Source of the DNA: Corynebacterium jeikeium
GTDB taxonomy: Bacteria > Actinomycetota > Actinomycetes > Mycobacteriales > Mycobacteriaceae
DNA: 64,000 nucleotides
Reading direction: 5' to 3'
Assembly (NCBI RefSeq): GCF_000738265.1
Contig: NZ_JFCQ01000015.1
Coordinates: forward strand, 1-64,000
The position numbers and the translations under genes were made by a program. The first letter of the stretch is position 1. Every line of letters begins with the position of its first letter. Below the pieces are notes generated by a model. That model did not search any database. It saw only the letters and a program-made list of their open reading frames with translations, and was not told the origin of the DNA. This document shows, one piece after another, positions 28,028 through 41,019 of this stretch.

Positions 28028-29773
28028 CTAGTAGGTTGCTTCGATCCGCCATTGCTTTCCTTTGCACACCAGCAAGAATGCGTGCACAGATTCCGATGTA
28101 CCTTCGCGTGCCGAGACCTGCAGCCGGGCATAGCGCTTCCCTTCCGCCCACCAGTGTTCGTCGACGGGCCAGGGGCCAGCCCAGCCGGTGATGCGGAGCT
28201 GCCTGGCACCCCAGCGCAGAGTGTCCGGAGGCGCGCTCATCAGCCCCCGGCCAGTGACGTGGACGGGGTCACTGTGGCGGTCCAGCAGCATCAGTCTGGC
28301 GGCGGGGTGTGCAGCGCTGGGGTTATGGGTATCAGCTACCCCGCTGGCCGGGACTACCCCGCTGGTTGGGGCCCCGATCAGCCCGGGCAGGGGGTGCAGC
28401 AGCTGGCCTTCCCACTGGCGGGTCGGCAACGCGGTGATAGCCTCCGGGTCGTCCTCCCCGTAGGGCACAGTGGCGATACGTCGAGCAACGGCACGCCCGC
28501 CCCTGTGAATGGGGCGCAGTACCCGGTTCATGCCGATCAGTGCTTGCGCTCGACCGGCCGCGGCGCGGGCAGCGCGGATGCCTTCGTCCGGCCCGCCCCA
28601 CAGTGGGGTGGCCAGGCTCCCCGCCGGCACGGTCTCCACGGGCACGAGCTCGATGCAGGTCACACCGGCGGTGTTGTCCGCCCAGTCTGCTTCCCCGCCA
28701 TACGCGTCCTCACCATACGCGTCCCCACCATGCACGTTTCCACCATCAGCTGCCCCCGCCCGCAGTCGGGTGAGCCAGCCATCGAGTTGCCAGCGCACCC
28801 GCTGGGCGGTGTCCTGCTCCGATAGGGGCTCGCGGCAGCGCCAGAGCCGCTCGATGACGGTCGGCCCGGTGTAGTTCGCCGGGGGCTCCAGGTAGGCACG
28901 CACGGCCAGGCGCAGGCAGGCCTCCCCCGCGGCGAAAAGTGTGTTATGCAACGCGGTAGCTACGTGGCGGGCGATGAAAGCTGCGGTTTCGGTGCGCGCG
29001 ATGGGTTCCTCGGCCTCATAGCGCACCTCCAATTCCTCACGTCGGCGCGCGGGCGCCACCGCTCTTTCCACGTGTCCGCTGGCTATGCGGTGCCATTCCA
29101 CGGCCTCTTGCCCAAAGCGAGCGGCCACGTCGGCGCGGGGCAGTGCCGCGAAGTCCCGCATTGTGCGCAGCCCTAGCTGCTGCAGCGTGGAACTAAGGTG
29201 CGCGGGCGCGCGCAGCTCTGATTCTATCCCCAGCACGTTGATCGGCAACCCCGCGATGAACGCCGCGCTGCCTCCCGGAGGGATACTCTTCCCCTGCCGT
29301 GCTGCCCACACTGCGGACACAAGGTCGTCTGCCACCCCGGCCATGCAGTCGGCATGCACTCGCACTGCAGCGTCCAGCAGCTTCTCCACAGCGGTATCTT
29401 CGTCCCCGTAGTATCTGGCCAAAGCGTCCACGGGAAAAGCCAGCAGTCCGGGGCGCAAGGTCTCCACCACTGCGCTGACGTCCTGCAGCGCCGCCAGCAC
29501 GTCCTCATGCACCGAGGCCTGCTTATTCGGGTCATCCTCCGCGACGTTGAGCTGCGGATATGCCGCCAATGCGTGCCGTTGCTTCATTCCGATCTTGATC
29601 CCCTGGGCTCGCGCGGCAGCATTGCAGGCCAACACGCGATAATCGGCGATCACCGCGGCGGGTGCCAGTACGTCCCATCCCCGCGATTGAGCTTGCACAT
29701 ACACCGGCCAATCCGGGAACCACAGCACAGCCACCCGAGCCGTGCCGTTTACTTCCGCCCCGCTTAAGCCCAC
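28028..29773 (-). CDS. imuB: ImuB, Y-family polymerase-like mutasome hub
   Basis: A 581-residue protein related to DinB/UmuC polymerases but without polymerase acidic residues: the usual catalytic segment is replaced by VLWFPDWPVY, as in other ImuB proteins. ImuB links DnaE2 and ImuA' to the sliding clamp. The upstream open frame reaches 29995, but GTG 29773 overlaps the imuA' stop (tgggcttaa), has ggagg upstream and starts just before the conserved domain. Residues around 340-360 (HGGDAYGEDAYGGEAD) come from 15-bp in-frame DNA repeats near 28695-28750. Together with imuA' it forms an SOS operon; dnaE2 lies 4 kb away. Confidence 0.88.
   Translation of the reverse strand: MGLSGAEVNGTARVAVLWFPDWPVYVQAQSRGWDVLAPAAVIADYRVLACNAAARAQGIKIGMKQRHALAAYPQLNVAEDDPNKQASVHEDVLAALQDVSAVVETLRPGLLAFPVDALARYYGDEDTAVEKLLDAAVRVHADCMAGVADDLVSAVWAARQGKSIPPGGSAAFIAGLPINVLGIESELRAPAHLSSTLQQLGLRTMRDFAALPRADVAARFGQEAVEWHRIASGHVERAVAPARRREELEVRYEAEEPIARTETAAFIARHVATALHNTLFAAGEACLRLAVRAYLEPPANYTGPTVIERLWRCREPLSEQDTAQRVRWQLDGWLTRLRAGAADGGNVHGGDAYGEDAYGGEADWADNTAGVTCIELVPVETVPAGSLATPLWGGPDEGIRAARAAAGRAQALIGMNRVLRPIHRGGRAVARRIATVPYGEDDPEAITALPTRQWEGQLLHPLPGLIGAPTSGVVPASGVADTHNPSAAHPAARLMLLDRHSDPVHVTGRGLMSAPPDTLRWGARQLRITGWAGPWPVDEHWWAEGKRYARLQVSAREGTSESVHAFLLVCKGKQWRIEATY
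28694..28752 (-). repeat. 15-bp in-frame repeats in imuB
   Basis: Units such as ccatacgcgtcctca, ccatacgcgtcccca and ccatgcacgtttcca occur about four times, coding a Gly/Asp/Tyr-rich linker. The frame is kept. Confidence 0.65.
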
Positions 29774-30516
29774 TGCTCCCCTACCTCCGCAGCGCTCTCG
29801 GCTCCCATCGCTTCTTCTGCCCCGATCGTCGCCCGCACCGCACTGGGCGGCTGAGCTTTGCCCCATACGCGCCCTTCGACCTCCACGGCACGGATCCGTC
29901 CGCTTCCACGGCGCAGCCCCAGCACACCACATACCTGCAGTTCCACGTGCATTCTCGCCTGCGGCCACGCGCGCCCGCACACAAGCAGGGCACATTCGCT
30001 TTTGCGCAGTCGCGCCTCCGCCGGCCGCGCAAATGTCGGGGGCACGGCACCGCGCTGCATACCCCGTGCACCCTGTACACTCTGCACGCTCTGTCCACCC
30101 TGCCCGCCTGCGGCGAACAGCACCACGTCCATCCCCTCTATCAGCGTGCCTAACACCGCCGCCGTGTGTGGGGCGGAGTCCGGCACCAACACCAGCCTCT
30201 CCACGTCACCACCCGCGGCCGCTACTGCCGCGATCGCCAGCCGCGGATAGTCCACCACCGCCACACACATTCCCTGCGCCGTGAGATGCGCCAGCACATC
30301 CACCAGCACCGCCGGACAATCCGATATCTGCGTCGCCTGCCCACGCGCCACCCCGCCACCTGGTAGGTGCCCGGCCAGCCATTGTGGCATTGGCGCTACA
30401 CGCACGCTTTCTTTTATTTGGGACGCCCCCTCCCCCACCGCAGCACTTTTCGCCTCGATCTGCCGCATCTTTTGCCGCAAACTTGCAATCGTCGCCGTCG
30501 CCTCGACCTGCGCCAT
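29764..30516 (-). CDS. ImuA' (RecA-like mutasome subunit)
   Basis: A 250-residue protein of the actinobacterial ImuA' type, a RecA-fold relative that binds ImuB and supports DnaE2-dependent mutagenesis. The open frame extends to 30636, but ATG 30516 (MAQVEATATIASL) has a near-perfect ribosome binding site gggaggtga and lies downstream of the LexA box. The domain includes LAIAAVAAAGGDVERLVLVPD, and LLVCGRAWPQ near the C-terminus. The classical Walker A loop is not evident, as is usual for the family. A low-complexity piece GGQGGQSVQSVQGARG sits near residue 165. Confidence 0.8.
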   Translation of the reverse strand: MAQVEATATIASLRQKMRQIEAKSAAVGEGASQIKESVRVAPMPQWLAGHLPGGGVARGQATQISDCPAVLVDVLAHLTAQGMCVAVVDYPRLAIAAVAAAGGDVERLVLVPDSAPHTAAVLGTLIEGMDVVLFAAGGQGGQSVQSVQGARGMQRGAVPPTFARPAEARLRKSECALLVCGRAWPQARMHVELQVCGVLGLRRGSGRIRAVEVEGRVWGKAQPPSAVRATIGAEEAMGAESAAEVGEQWA

Positions 30517-30625
30517 CGCCTTCACCTCCCTTCCCTGTACAACAAACGCTGCTACCAGCTCACGGCAACCAGCGCCGCATGTTCTATCAGCACCTGCGGA
30601 CAGCCCTCCGCCCCACAAACACAGA

Positions 30626-30643
30626 TTAGAACACATGTTCTAA
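30626..30643. promoter_or_regulatory. Perfect-arm LexA (SOS) box before imuA'
   Basis: TTAGAACACATGTTCTAA has perfect 7-base arms and the GAAC-N4-GTTC core. On the minus strand it overlaps a TAATCT -10-like box (about 30622-30627), about 105 bases before the imuA' ATG. It is 107 bases before the divergent membrane protein gene, which might also be affected. Confidence 0.85.
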
Positions 30644-30749
30644 CTAAGTTGTGTTGAATATATCCCTCCCCCTCCACAGCGTCAAACGAACAGCCAAAGG
30701 CGCAGTTTACAAGGGGCGGGGAATGTGGCGTCACCTAATATGGACAACC

Positions 30750-31181
30750 ATGAGCCAAGAAACCCGCAACGAGCCCGTCATTACCCCACCGACCGCCGTG
30801 CGCGCCATAGCCTCGGTGTTATTCGGCCTAGCAGTGGGAATCATGGCTGCTCCGCTCGCGCCAGGATTTCAGGTCATCGTGCTGGTAACGACGGTCGGCG
30901 CAGCGCTGCTACTAACGTTTAGCCACCCGTACCGCAAGAAGGTGCGTGAAGAAGTAGAGAAGCGCGACGAGCGCTACCGCACCAGCGCCGCCCAGGTCGC
31001 GCCACTATTCCCGCTCTGGATCGCGCTGATGACCATCCCGCTACTCAGCACACGCTCGTGGCTCCTCGTAGCCGTCGCCTGGGTAATCGCCGGCGCTTAT
31101 ACCTGGCTTATCTACCCACACATTGACGGCACCGCGCACATCAAGCCAATCGGCACGGCCAAGAGGAACAAGAAGAAATAG
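30750..31181 (+). CDS. Small four-helix membrane protein of unknown function
   Basis: A 143-residue protein with four hydrophobic segments (about 14-34, 38-57, 85-105 and 108-127) and a positively charged C-terminal tail (TAKRNKKK). A charged loop KKVREEVEKRDERYR separates helices 2 and 3. I do not recognise a domain. ATG 30750 is chosen because TAATAT ends 8 bases upstream; the longer frame from 30651 has no site. It is divergent from the SOS operon. Confidence 0.65.
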   Translation: MSQETRNEPVITPPTAVRAIASVLFGLAVGIMAAPLAPGFQVIVLVTTVGAALLLTFSHPYRKKVREEVEKRDERYRTSAAQVAPLFPLWIALMTIPLLSTRSWLLVAVAWVIAGAYTWLIYPHIDGTAHIKPIGTAKRNKKK

Positions 31182-31211
31182 CGCTACAGAAACACAGCGC
31201 GCATACAGAAA

Positions 31212-31246
31212 CGGCCCGCACCCCCAAACGCCGGGGAGGCGGGCCG
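31212..31246. terminator. Hairpin between convergent genes
   Basis: cggcccgc and gcgggccg form a perfect 8-base-pair stem with a cytosine/guanine inner loop. Only a short T-rich stretch follows on the minus strand, so it probably ends the secreted-protein gene there. Confidence 0.55.
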
Positions 31247-31269
31247 AAAAACTGGCTTTAGCTTCTAGA

Positions 31270-31956
31270 TTAGGAGCCAGCGATCGAGGAACCGGACAGA
31301 CTGCCGGACGGAGCAGCGCCCTTCTTCACGACGATCGGGGTGCCGGTGTCGAAGGTCTTATTGTTGTTAACAACAGCGCCGATCTTCAAGCCAGCACCAT
31401 TCTTGTAGGTACCCTCCTTCTCCGGGGCCTTCCAGGTGAAGTCCAGCAGCAGCGGAGTGGCGGTATCGACGGTGGGCTTGTGCTTGATCAGCAGGCCCTC
31501 CTCCCAAGAGACGTGAACCTCGGTGTTGTCCTTATTCTGAGTCACCGCGTACTCAGACTGGCCCAGCTGGTGGACGGAGTCGCCTAGCAGGCCACCCTTA
31601 ATGCGCTCAACCTTGACCAGCTTGAAGCCCTTCGGCATCCACTCAATAACCTCGTTGATGCTGGTCTTACCCTTCACACCCTGCACCTCAATGCGGGTCT
31701 TGACGGTAGCACCCGGAGCCACGGTGGTCGCACCGTGAACCTGCTTGTACAGGTCAACGTTGAAGGCCGGGCCACCGACGTTACCCAGCTTGACCCTGTC
31801 CCCCTCCGGGGTATCCAGGTCCTTCTTGCCACCCAGGGAGCCAGTCAGGCCACCCAGGGAACCAGCCGGAGCAGCAGATGCGGCACTCACGCCGCCGAAA
31901 GCCAATGCAGATGCGGCAGCGATAGCGGTTGCGCCACGAACGAACTTAGAAGCCAT
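31270..31956 (-). CDS. Secreted protein of unknown function
   Basis: A 228-residue exported protein with a clear signal peptide (about 1-29, cleavage after ASA) and no sortase motif or C-terminal membrane helix. The mature protein is lysine-rich and beta-strand-like (KTRIEVQGVKGKTSINEV, VHVSWEEGLLI). Glycine/serine repeats flank it at both ends: GSLGGLTGSLGG after the signal peptide and GSLSGSSIAGS at the extreme C-terminus. I do not recognise the family. It is a single-gene unit with about 150 bases of AT-richer DNA upstream. Confidence 0.7.
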   Translation of the reverse strand: MASKFVRGATAIAAASALAFGGVSAASAAPAGSLGGLTGSLGGKKDLDTPEGDRVKLGNVGGPAFNVDLYKQVHGATTVAPGATVKTRIEVQGVKGKTSINEVIEWMPKGFKLVKVERIKGGLLGDSVHQLGQSEYAVTQNKDNTEVHVSWEEGLLIKHKPTVDTATPLLLDFTWKAPEKEGTYKNGAGLKIGAVVNNNKTFDTGTPIVVKKGAAPSGSLSGSSIAGS

Positions 31957-32114
31957 GAGGAAATACCTTTTCTAGGAAAGAACAGAACAGACTGCCGCAA
32001 AACGTGCAGAGCACTGCAAGCAACGACAATGCACAGCTTAGCCTAGTTAGTGTAGCAAAATCAGTATTTCGGAAGTTTCTTCTAAAAAATCTCTAAGACA
32101 GGGCGAAACCGCTT

Positions 32115-33704
<1,590 letters not shown>

Positions 33705-33753
33705 GCCCCTAACTTTAACGCACCTGCGCGCCAGGGGGCACACCGGTCGCTTG

Positions 33754-34185
33754 CTAGCTCCGTCCGTCCACGAAGCGCTGCTTGTACCAATCCATCGACG
33801 GCGGGGAGAAAATCAGAGCCAGAGATACCGCCGCAATCACGCCGAAGATCGTCGCGAGCCAGAACACACCCGCCTTAATCACCGTGATCGTGATGAACAC
33901 CAGCGTGACATGCGTGAGCACCAGCCCCGACAAACCCCACGTACGCCCCTGGATAATCATCGCTCCGAACAGCGCGAAGGCAAAGAAGTACAGCCCCACC
34001 ATCACACCGGTCGCGCCGACGTTCATCTTCACGGTCTCGTCGCCATGCTGCGGCTGGTAGCCCAGGTAGACCACGATCGTGGCGATGATGCCGATCACAC
34101 CGATTATTATTGACGCCCACGACAGCACCGCCAGCTGCATCGGCAGCCGTTCAGTTGTGCGCTGCCACCACTGGGAAATCTTCAT
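33754..34185 (-). CDS. Four-helix membrane protein between guaB3 and guaA
   Basis: A 143-residue protein with four hydrophobic segments (about 19-44, 54-76, 82-102 and 106-127) and short polar ends ([28 protein letters not shown]). I do not recognise a domain. The start at 34185 is chosen because the longer frame would run deep into guaB3. It begins 25 bases after guaB3 and is probably in its transcript, but no purine-related role is visible in its sequence. Confidence 0.65.
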   Translation of the reverse strand: MKISQWWQRTTERLPMQLAVLSWASIIIGVIGIIATIVVYLGYQPQHGDETVKMNVGATGVMVGLYFFAFALFGAMIIQGRTWGLSGLVLTHVTLVFITITVIKAGVFWLATIFGVIAAVSLALIFSPPSMDWYKQRFVDGRS

Positions 34186-34210
34186 TCGGATCAGTTGTGT
34201 TCTCTCTGTA

Positions 34211-35377
34211 CTAGCGGACGACCAGGTCGACCTTCTGGAAGCTCTTGATGTCTGTGTAGCCGCACTTGGCCATCGAACGACGCAGGGCGCCGATGATGTT
34301 CTCTCCACCGATCGGGTTGGTGGTCGGGCCGAACAGCAGCTCTTCCAGTGGCTGCGTCTCGCCCAGGCCTACCTCTTCCACCAGGCCACGTGGCAGCTTC
34401 GGGTGGCCCGCAGTGGAAGGCCAATACCAGTTCGGCGCACCCGCGGAGGCTGCGGTGGCCAGTGGTAGCCCCAGAGAGACAGCATCCGCGCCACAGGCGA
34501 TGGCCTTGGCGACGTCACCGGAATTGTGCAGCGAGGAATCGGCGATGATGTGGACGTAACGGCCACCCGTCTCGTCCAAGTAGTCGCGACGTGCTGCAGC
34601 TGCATCGGCGATGGCGGTGGCCATCGGCACGTCGATACCCAGGGACTCGTTGTTGGTGGTGTGGCCGGAGCCGATGATCACGCCCGCTGCACCGGTGCGC
34701 ATCAGGTGCATGGCGGTGGTGTAGTCCACCACGCCACCGGCGATCACCGGAATGTCCAGGCTGCCGATGAACTCCTTCAGGTTCAGCGGCTCGCCGTCGC
34801 GGTGTACGTGCTCTGCAGAGACCAGGGTGCCCTGGACCACCAGCAGGTCCATGCCGGACTTGATCAGTACCGGCGCGAGCTCACGGGCGTTCTGCGGGGA
34901 CACACGGACGGCGAAGCGCACGCCGGATTCCCGCACCTTGTCCAGGCGCTCCTGCAGCAGGTCCACGTTCAGTTCCAGCGCGTGGAGGCGCTGCAGCTCC
35001 GCGTTGGCGCCGTAGAGATCTGGGACCGAGGTGGCGTCACTCCCCTGCTCCTCGAACAGGAAAGCCTCGGCCTTTCGGGCAGCTTCAACAACCCCGCGCA
35101 GGGCCGCGTCCAAGTCATCCACGCGCCCCCACAGACCCTCGGCGTTGATAACCGGCAGGCCGCCAAGCTGGCCGAACTCGATGGCGAACTCGGGAGTGAC
35201 GATCGAGTCGGTCGGATGCGTCATCACGGGAATGTCGAAGGAATAAGCGTCGATTTTCCACGACGTATCCACATCGTGCGAGCTGCGGGTGCGCCTCGAC
35301 GGCACAATGTCAATCTGGTTCAGGCCGTACACCCGGCGCGCGGTGCGCGAGCGTCCGATGTCTACGTATTCCTGCAT
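34211..35377 (-). CDS. guaB3: GuaB3 family IMP dehydrogenase-related protein
   Basis: A 388-residue TIM-barrel protein of the IMP dehydrogenase/GMP reductase superfamily, lacking the CBS domains of GuaB. It begins with MQEYVDIGRSRTARRVYGL, typical of actinobacterial GuaB3. In the region aligning with the catalytic loop of GuaB (GPGSICTT) it reads GSGHTTN, with no cysteine. The exact reaction in corynebacteria is not settled to my knowledge. It lies 39 bases after guaB. Confidence 0.85.
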   Translation of the reverse strand: MQEYVDIGRSRTARRVYGLNQIDIVPSRRTRSSHDVDTSWKIDAYSFDIPVMTHPTDSIVTPEFAIEFGQLGGLPVINAEGLWGRVDDLDAALRGVVEAARKAEAFLFEEQGSDATSVPDLYGANAELQRLHALELNVDLLQERLDKVRESGVRFAVRVSPQNARELAPVLIKSGMDLLVVQGTLVSAEHVHRDGEPLNLKEFIGSLDIPVIAGGVVDYTTAMHLMRTGAAGVIIGSGHTTNNESLGIDVPMATAIADAAAARRDYLDETGGRYVHIIADSSLHNSGDVAKAIACGADAVSLGLPLATAASAGAPNWYWPSTAGHPKLPRGLVEEVGLGETQPLEELLFGPTTNPIGGENIIGALRRSMAKCGYTDIKSFQKVDLVVR

Positions 35378-35416
35378 GAAGGGCGTGCTCCTTTAGCGTG
35401 CTTAAGCTGGCGTGCT

Positions 35417-38380
<2,964 letters not shown>

Positions 38381-38384
<4 letters not shown>

Positions 38385-38472
38385 ATCCCGCAGATTGTAG
38401 CTATTTCATCCCACAGTTTATCAGCGTTTCATCCCGCAGTTTGTAGACATTTCATCCCGCAGCTTGTAGGCA
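38381..38472 (-). repeat. Four 23-bp tandem repeats at the start of the DUF4143 gene
   Basis: Units occupy 38381-38403, 38404-38426, 38427-38449 and 38450-38472 with exact 23-base spacing. The plus-strand consensus is tttcatcccgcagtttgtag plus three variable bases. The unit nearest the gene (38381) contains the GTG start codon. The spacing of about two helical turns would place repeated protein sites on one face of the DNA, directly over the promoter and start of the ATPase gene. Confidence 0.85.
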
Positions 38473-38519
38473 GTCGGCGTTGTTGTCCTCTACCACCGGC
38501 CACAGGGTACGGTGTTTGT

Positions 38520-38939
38520 GTGAGCTTTAACCACGATCAGATGCCGCCGGACCCTTTCGCCGATGACCCAAACGACCCAGCGTCGTTCCTGGATCCCGAC
38601 GAGTTTGATGAGTCCGTTCCGCCGCTGTCACCCGATGAGGTTCAGGCTCTACGGGAGGATTTGAAGAACGTTCGGGATTTCCGCAAGCTTCTAGAACCCC
38701 GCGGGGTGCGGGGCGTGGCGATGCTGTGCGAGGACTGCGAAGAGAATCACTTCTACGACTGGGACATCATCGAGTCCAACATTCAGACGATGCTGAACAA
38801 CGAGCTCGTCCCCGTGCATGAGCCATCCGCGCAGCCGAATCCTCACGATTACGTGACGTGGGACTACTGCCTCGGCTACGCGGACGCGATCGATTTCGCG
38901 CTCCACGGCCTGCGCCCACCATTTATGTGGGGCAAATAG
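38520..38939 (+). CDS. DUF5319 family protein
   Basis: A 139-residue, strongly acidic cytoplasmic protein of the actinobacterial DUF5319 family, conserved next to the sigD-guaB region. It starts MSFNHDQMPPDPFADDPNDP, contains the pair MLCEDCEENH (possible metal or redox site) and ends in HGLRPPFMWGK. The GTG start lies 6 bases after TACGGT (38508-38513), suggesting a leaderless mRNA. Function unknown. Confidence 0.82.
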   Translation: MSFNHDQMPPDPFADDPNDPASFLDPDEFDESVPPLSPDEVQALREDLKNVRDFRKLLEPRGVRGVAMLCEDCEENHFYDWDIIESNIQTMLNNELVPVHEPSAQPNPHDYVTWDYCLGYADAIDFALHGLRPPFMWGK

Positions 38940-38981
38940 CCTGCAGGCCGAACAGCCAGCGGCCCTAAAGCAAGCAGCTAA

Positions 38982-39884
38982 CTATTTGTCTGCTGGCTCA
39001 TCACTACCGCCGGCTCGCGGCGCCGTGTAGTCAGTGAGCGTCGGCACCTTCGGCTGCGCGGGCACGGTGGTGCTTTGCACAGCGCTAGACGTGCTGGTCG
39101 GCTTAGGCGACTTCGTCGTTGTCGTCCCGTCAATGGTGCCCGTCGGCCCGGGAGCTCCCAACGGCATTGCCGGCTCGGCACCATGATCCGGCGTGCCAGT
39201 TCCACCCAGGAGGATGGTCGTCGTCGGAATCTCCGCTACCGTTGCCTTGGGTGCCGACGAGCTCGCCGCGCTTGTCTTCTTCGGCTCATTCTTGGGGCTT
39301 CGCTTACTGCTGACCTTCTCTTCGCGCTCGCCCTTGTCACCTTCCGCAAGGTTCTCTTCGTTGGTGACGCCACCTCGTCCGCCGGCTACCCCGTCACCGG
39401 AACCCTCGAGGCTCTGCACTTCGGCGGTGCCCTCCTTGGCTGCCGTCTCACGGTTGATGTGCGGATCGTGCGAGTTGGAGTACGCCGCGTACCCCAGTCC
39501 ACCCACGGCAAGAGCGGCAGCTACGCCACCTGCAATGAGCATGCTGGTGACAGAAAGCCCCCCGGCCGCCGCGGCCTTTGCACCAGCACGCAGGAAGCGA
39601 GAATTCCCCTCGGTGGACTCCCCCGATTCCTCTTGCGCGCCAAAATCGCCATAAGCAACATTGCCGTCATCGGCAACGAGATGGCTCATATCTGGCGCAG
39701 GCGGAATGTCGCGGTAGAGATCTTTACGTGCGTTAGCAAGCTCTGCGAAAACCGGATCATTAGCGTCGAAGCTCTCGGTCTCCGGAATAGGTTTCCCCTG
39801 CCCGATCGCGTCAAAAATGCGATCGAGATCCAGGATCGAGGAGAAGTTCTCCTCGTATCCCTGGGTGTCGTCATTCTGTGCCAT
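38982..39884 (-). CDS. rsdA: Anti-sigma-D factor RsdA
   Basis: A 300-residue membrane anti-sigma factor. The N-terminal 60 residues (DLDRIFDAIGQGKPIP and AELANARKDLYRDIP) match the sigma-D-binding region of RsdA. A membrane helix is at about 114-134 (MLIAGGVAAALAVGGLGY), and the extracytoplasmic part is Pro/Thr/Ser-rich. In mycobacteria proteolysis of RsdA frees SigD. It follows sigD in the same direction with about 130 bases between. Confidence 0.85.
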   Translation of the reverse strand: MAQNDDTQGYEENFSSILDLDRIFDAIGQGKPIPETESFDANDPVFAELANARKDLYRDIPPAPDMSHLVADDGNVAYGDFGAQEESGESTEGNSRFLRAGAKAAAAGGLSVTSMLIAGGVAAALAVGGLGYAAYSNSHDPHINRETAAKEGTAEVQSLEGSGDGVAGGRGGVTNEENLAEGDKGEREEKVSSKRSPKNEPKKTSAASSSAPKATVAEIPTTTILLGGTGTPDHGAEPAMPLGAPGPTGTIDGTTTTKSPKPTSTSSAVQSTTVPAQPKVPTLTDYTAPRAGGSDEPADK

Positions 39885-40014
39885 AGCGCTAAGCTCTTTT
39901 CGTTCTGGTCGCTACCTGGCGGTAGCTAACAATTTATACCCTGACTTCGCCTCCACGCCACACGCGCTATCCACTAGCCGGGGCGCAGCTCCTAGGCGCC
40001 CTGTCAGGAGGGCT

Positions 40015-40587
40015 CTAGGAGCTTGTGATGATTCCATGCTTCTTCAACTTCGCCACTGCCCTGTGTTGTGCAACGCGGACGGCAGTGGGCTTGGAGCCTA
40101 CAATCTTCGCAGTTTCCTCGGCGGAGTAACCGTGAATAACGCGCAGAATAAGGATTTCTCTTGATTTCTCACTTAGGATATCGAGCTTCTTTGCAAAATC
40201 GTTACAGGCATCCTGGCTCAAATACACCTGTTCAGGGGATTCTTCGAAAGACTCTTCCTCTGGCAGCTCATCCGCAGGGTCGGACATGTCCCGCTGCTGC
40301 GCACGGTAGGCGTCAGTAACCTTGTTCCGCGCCACGCGATAAACGAAGGCCATAAAAGGGGCGCCCTTATCCTCATAGCGCGGCAGAGCCTTAACGATTG
40401 CGATGCAGACATCCTGAGCTACATCGTCAGGCGTCGGATAAGAGTTCATTCCCAACTTGCCACGGCAGAACACGACAACCTTAGGGTGCACCAGTTCTAT
40501 TAGCCGGTTCACAGCGCACCGATCCTGAGCAATGGCCGCTGGAAGGAGATCCTGAATCTCCTCATCCGCATCCCACAATGCAGCCAT
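40015..40587 (-). CDS. sigD: ECF sigma factor SigD
   Basis: A 190-residue extracytoplasmic-function sigma factor; in C. glutamicum SigD controls mycolate and cell-envelope genes. Region 2 is around LPRYEDKGAPFMAFVYRVARNKVTDAYRA, and region 4 is LSEKSREILILRVIHGYSAEETAKIVGSKPTAVRVAQHRA. ATG 40587 (MAALWDADEEIQ) has ggag 10 bases upstream and gives the family length; the frame also runs to an ATG at 40644. It is held inactive by the product of rsdA just downstream. Confidence 0.9.
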   Translation of the reverse strand: MAALWDADEEIQDLLPAAIAQDRCAVNRLIELVHPKVVVFCRGKLGMNSYPTPDDVAQDVCIAIVKALPRYEDKGAPFMAFVYRVARNKVTDAYRAQQRDMSDPADELPEEESFEESPEQVYLSQDACNDFAKKLDILSEKSREILILRVIHGYSAEETAKIVGSKPTAVRVAQHRAVAKLKKHGIITSS

Positions 40588-41019
40588 CGTTTTTACTCCG
40601 CTATACCTTCGAACGTCTTCATCAACCTGGGTTGAACTATCCATTACTCCTCACGTGCATGCAATTGCGCACGTTCAGAACATGTTCCCATTTTTTCCAA
40701 GAATATTCATATATATACAGCTTGCCCCGCAGCTTTTTCGGACATCACCTGTGCTCCAGCTGTGAAGTCGAGCAGAGCTAAGAGCCCAGCCTAACCCCCT
40801 TTGGGGGAATCTGGGCGTGGCGCAGAACAAGTTAATCCATTGTTCAACTAAGGGCGTTAGCGCAGGTGAAAGCATATGGAAACGTAATCACCTTCCATCA
40901 GTGCAGGCTCTAGATACTCTTAGGGCACTCCCTCGTTACCTAAAGTTCATCTAAGGATTGGAACCTCTCTGACGTCACTACAAGTGAGCATCTTTACTTT
41001 CACGAGGAGTTTCCACCTA
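40588..41019. other. Long divergent sigD-whcB intergenic region
   Basis: About 430 bases without a gene. It holds a palindrome GAACATGTTC (40678-40687), an A/T-rich stretch tatatata on the sigD side, a hairpin at 40784-40816 (gcccag...ctgggc with an inner ccccc/ggggg), and, on the whcB side, a possible TACTCT -10 about 100 bases before the start. No small reading frame looks coding. Confidence 0.5.
40784..40816. other. Stable hairpin in the sigD-whcB intergenic region
   Basis: Outer stem gcccag/ctgggc and inner stem ccccc/ggggg around a ttt loop, with small internal mismatches. There is no run of T on either side, so a factor-independent terminator is unlikely; a leader structure or small RNA is possible. 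Confidence 0.4.

Noticed and set aside
38404..38472. CRISPR array
   Set aside because: The 23-base units are contiguous with no spacers and no cas genes are nearby.
40678..40687. GAACATGTTC as a LexA box near sigD
   Set aside because: The arms are only two bases apart; the corynebacterial LexA consensus needs four (GAAC-N4-GTTC), as in the two boxes accepted here.
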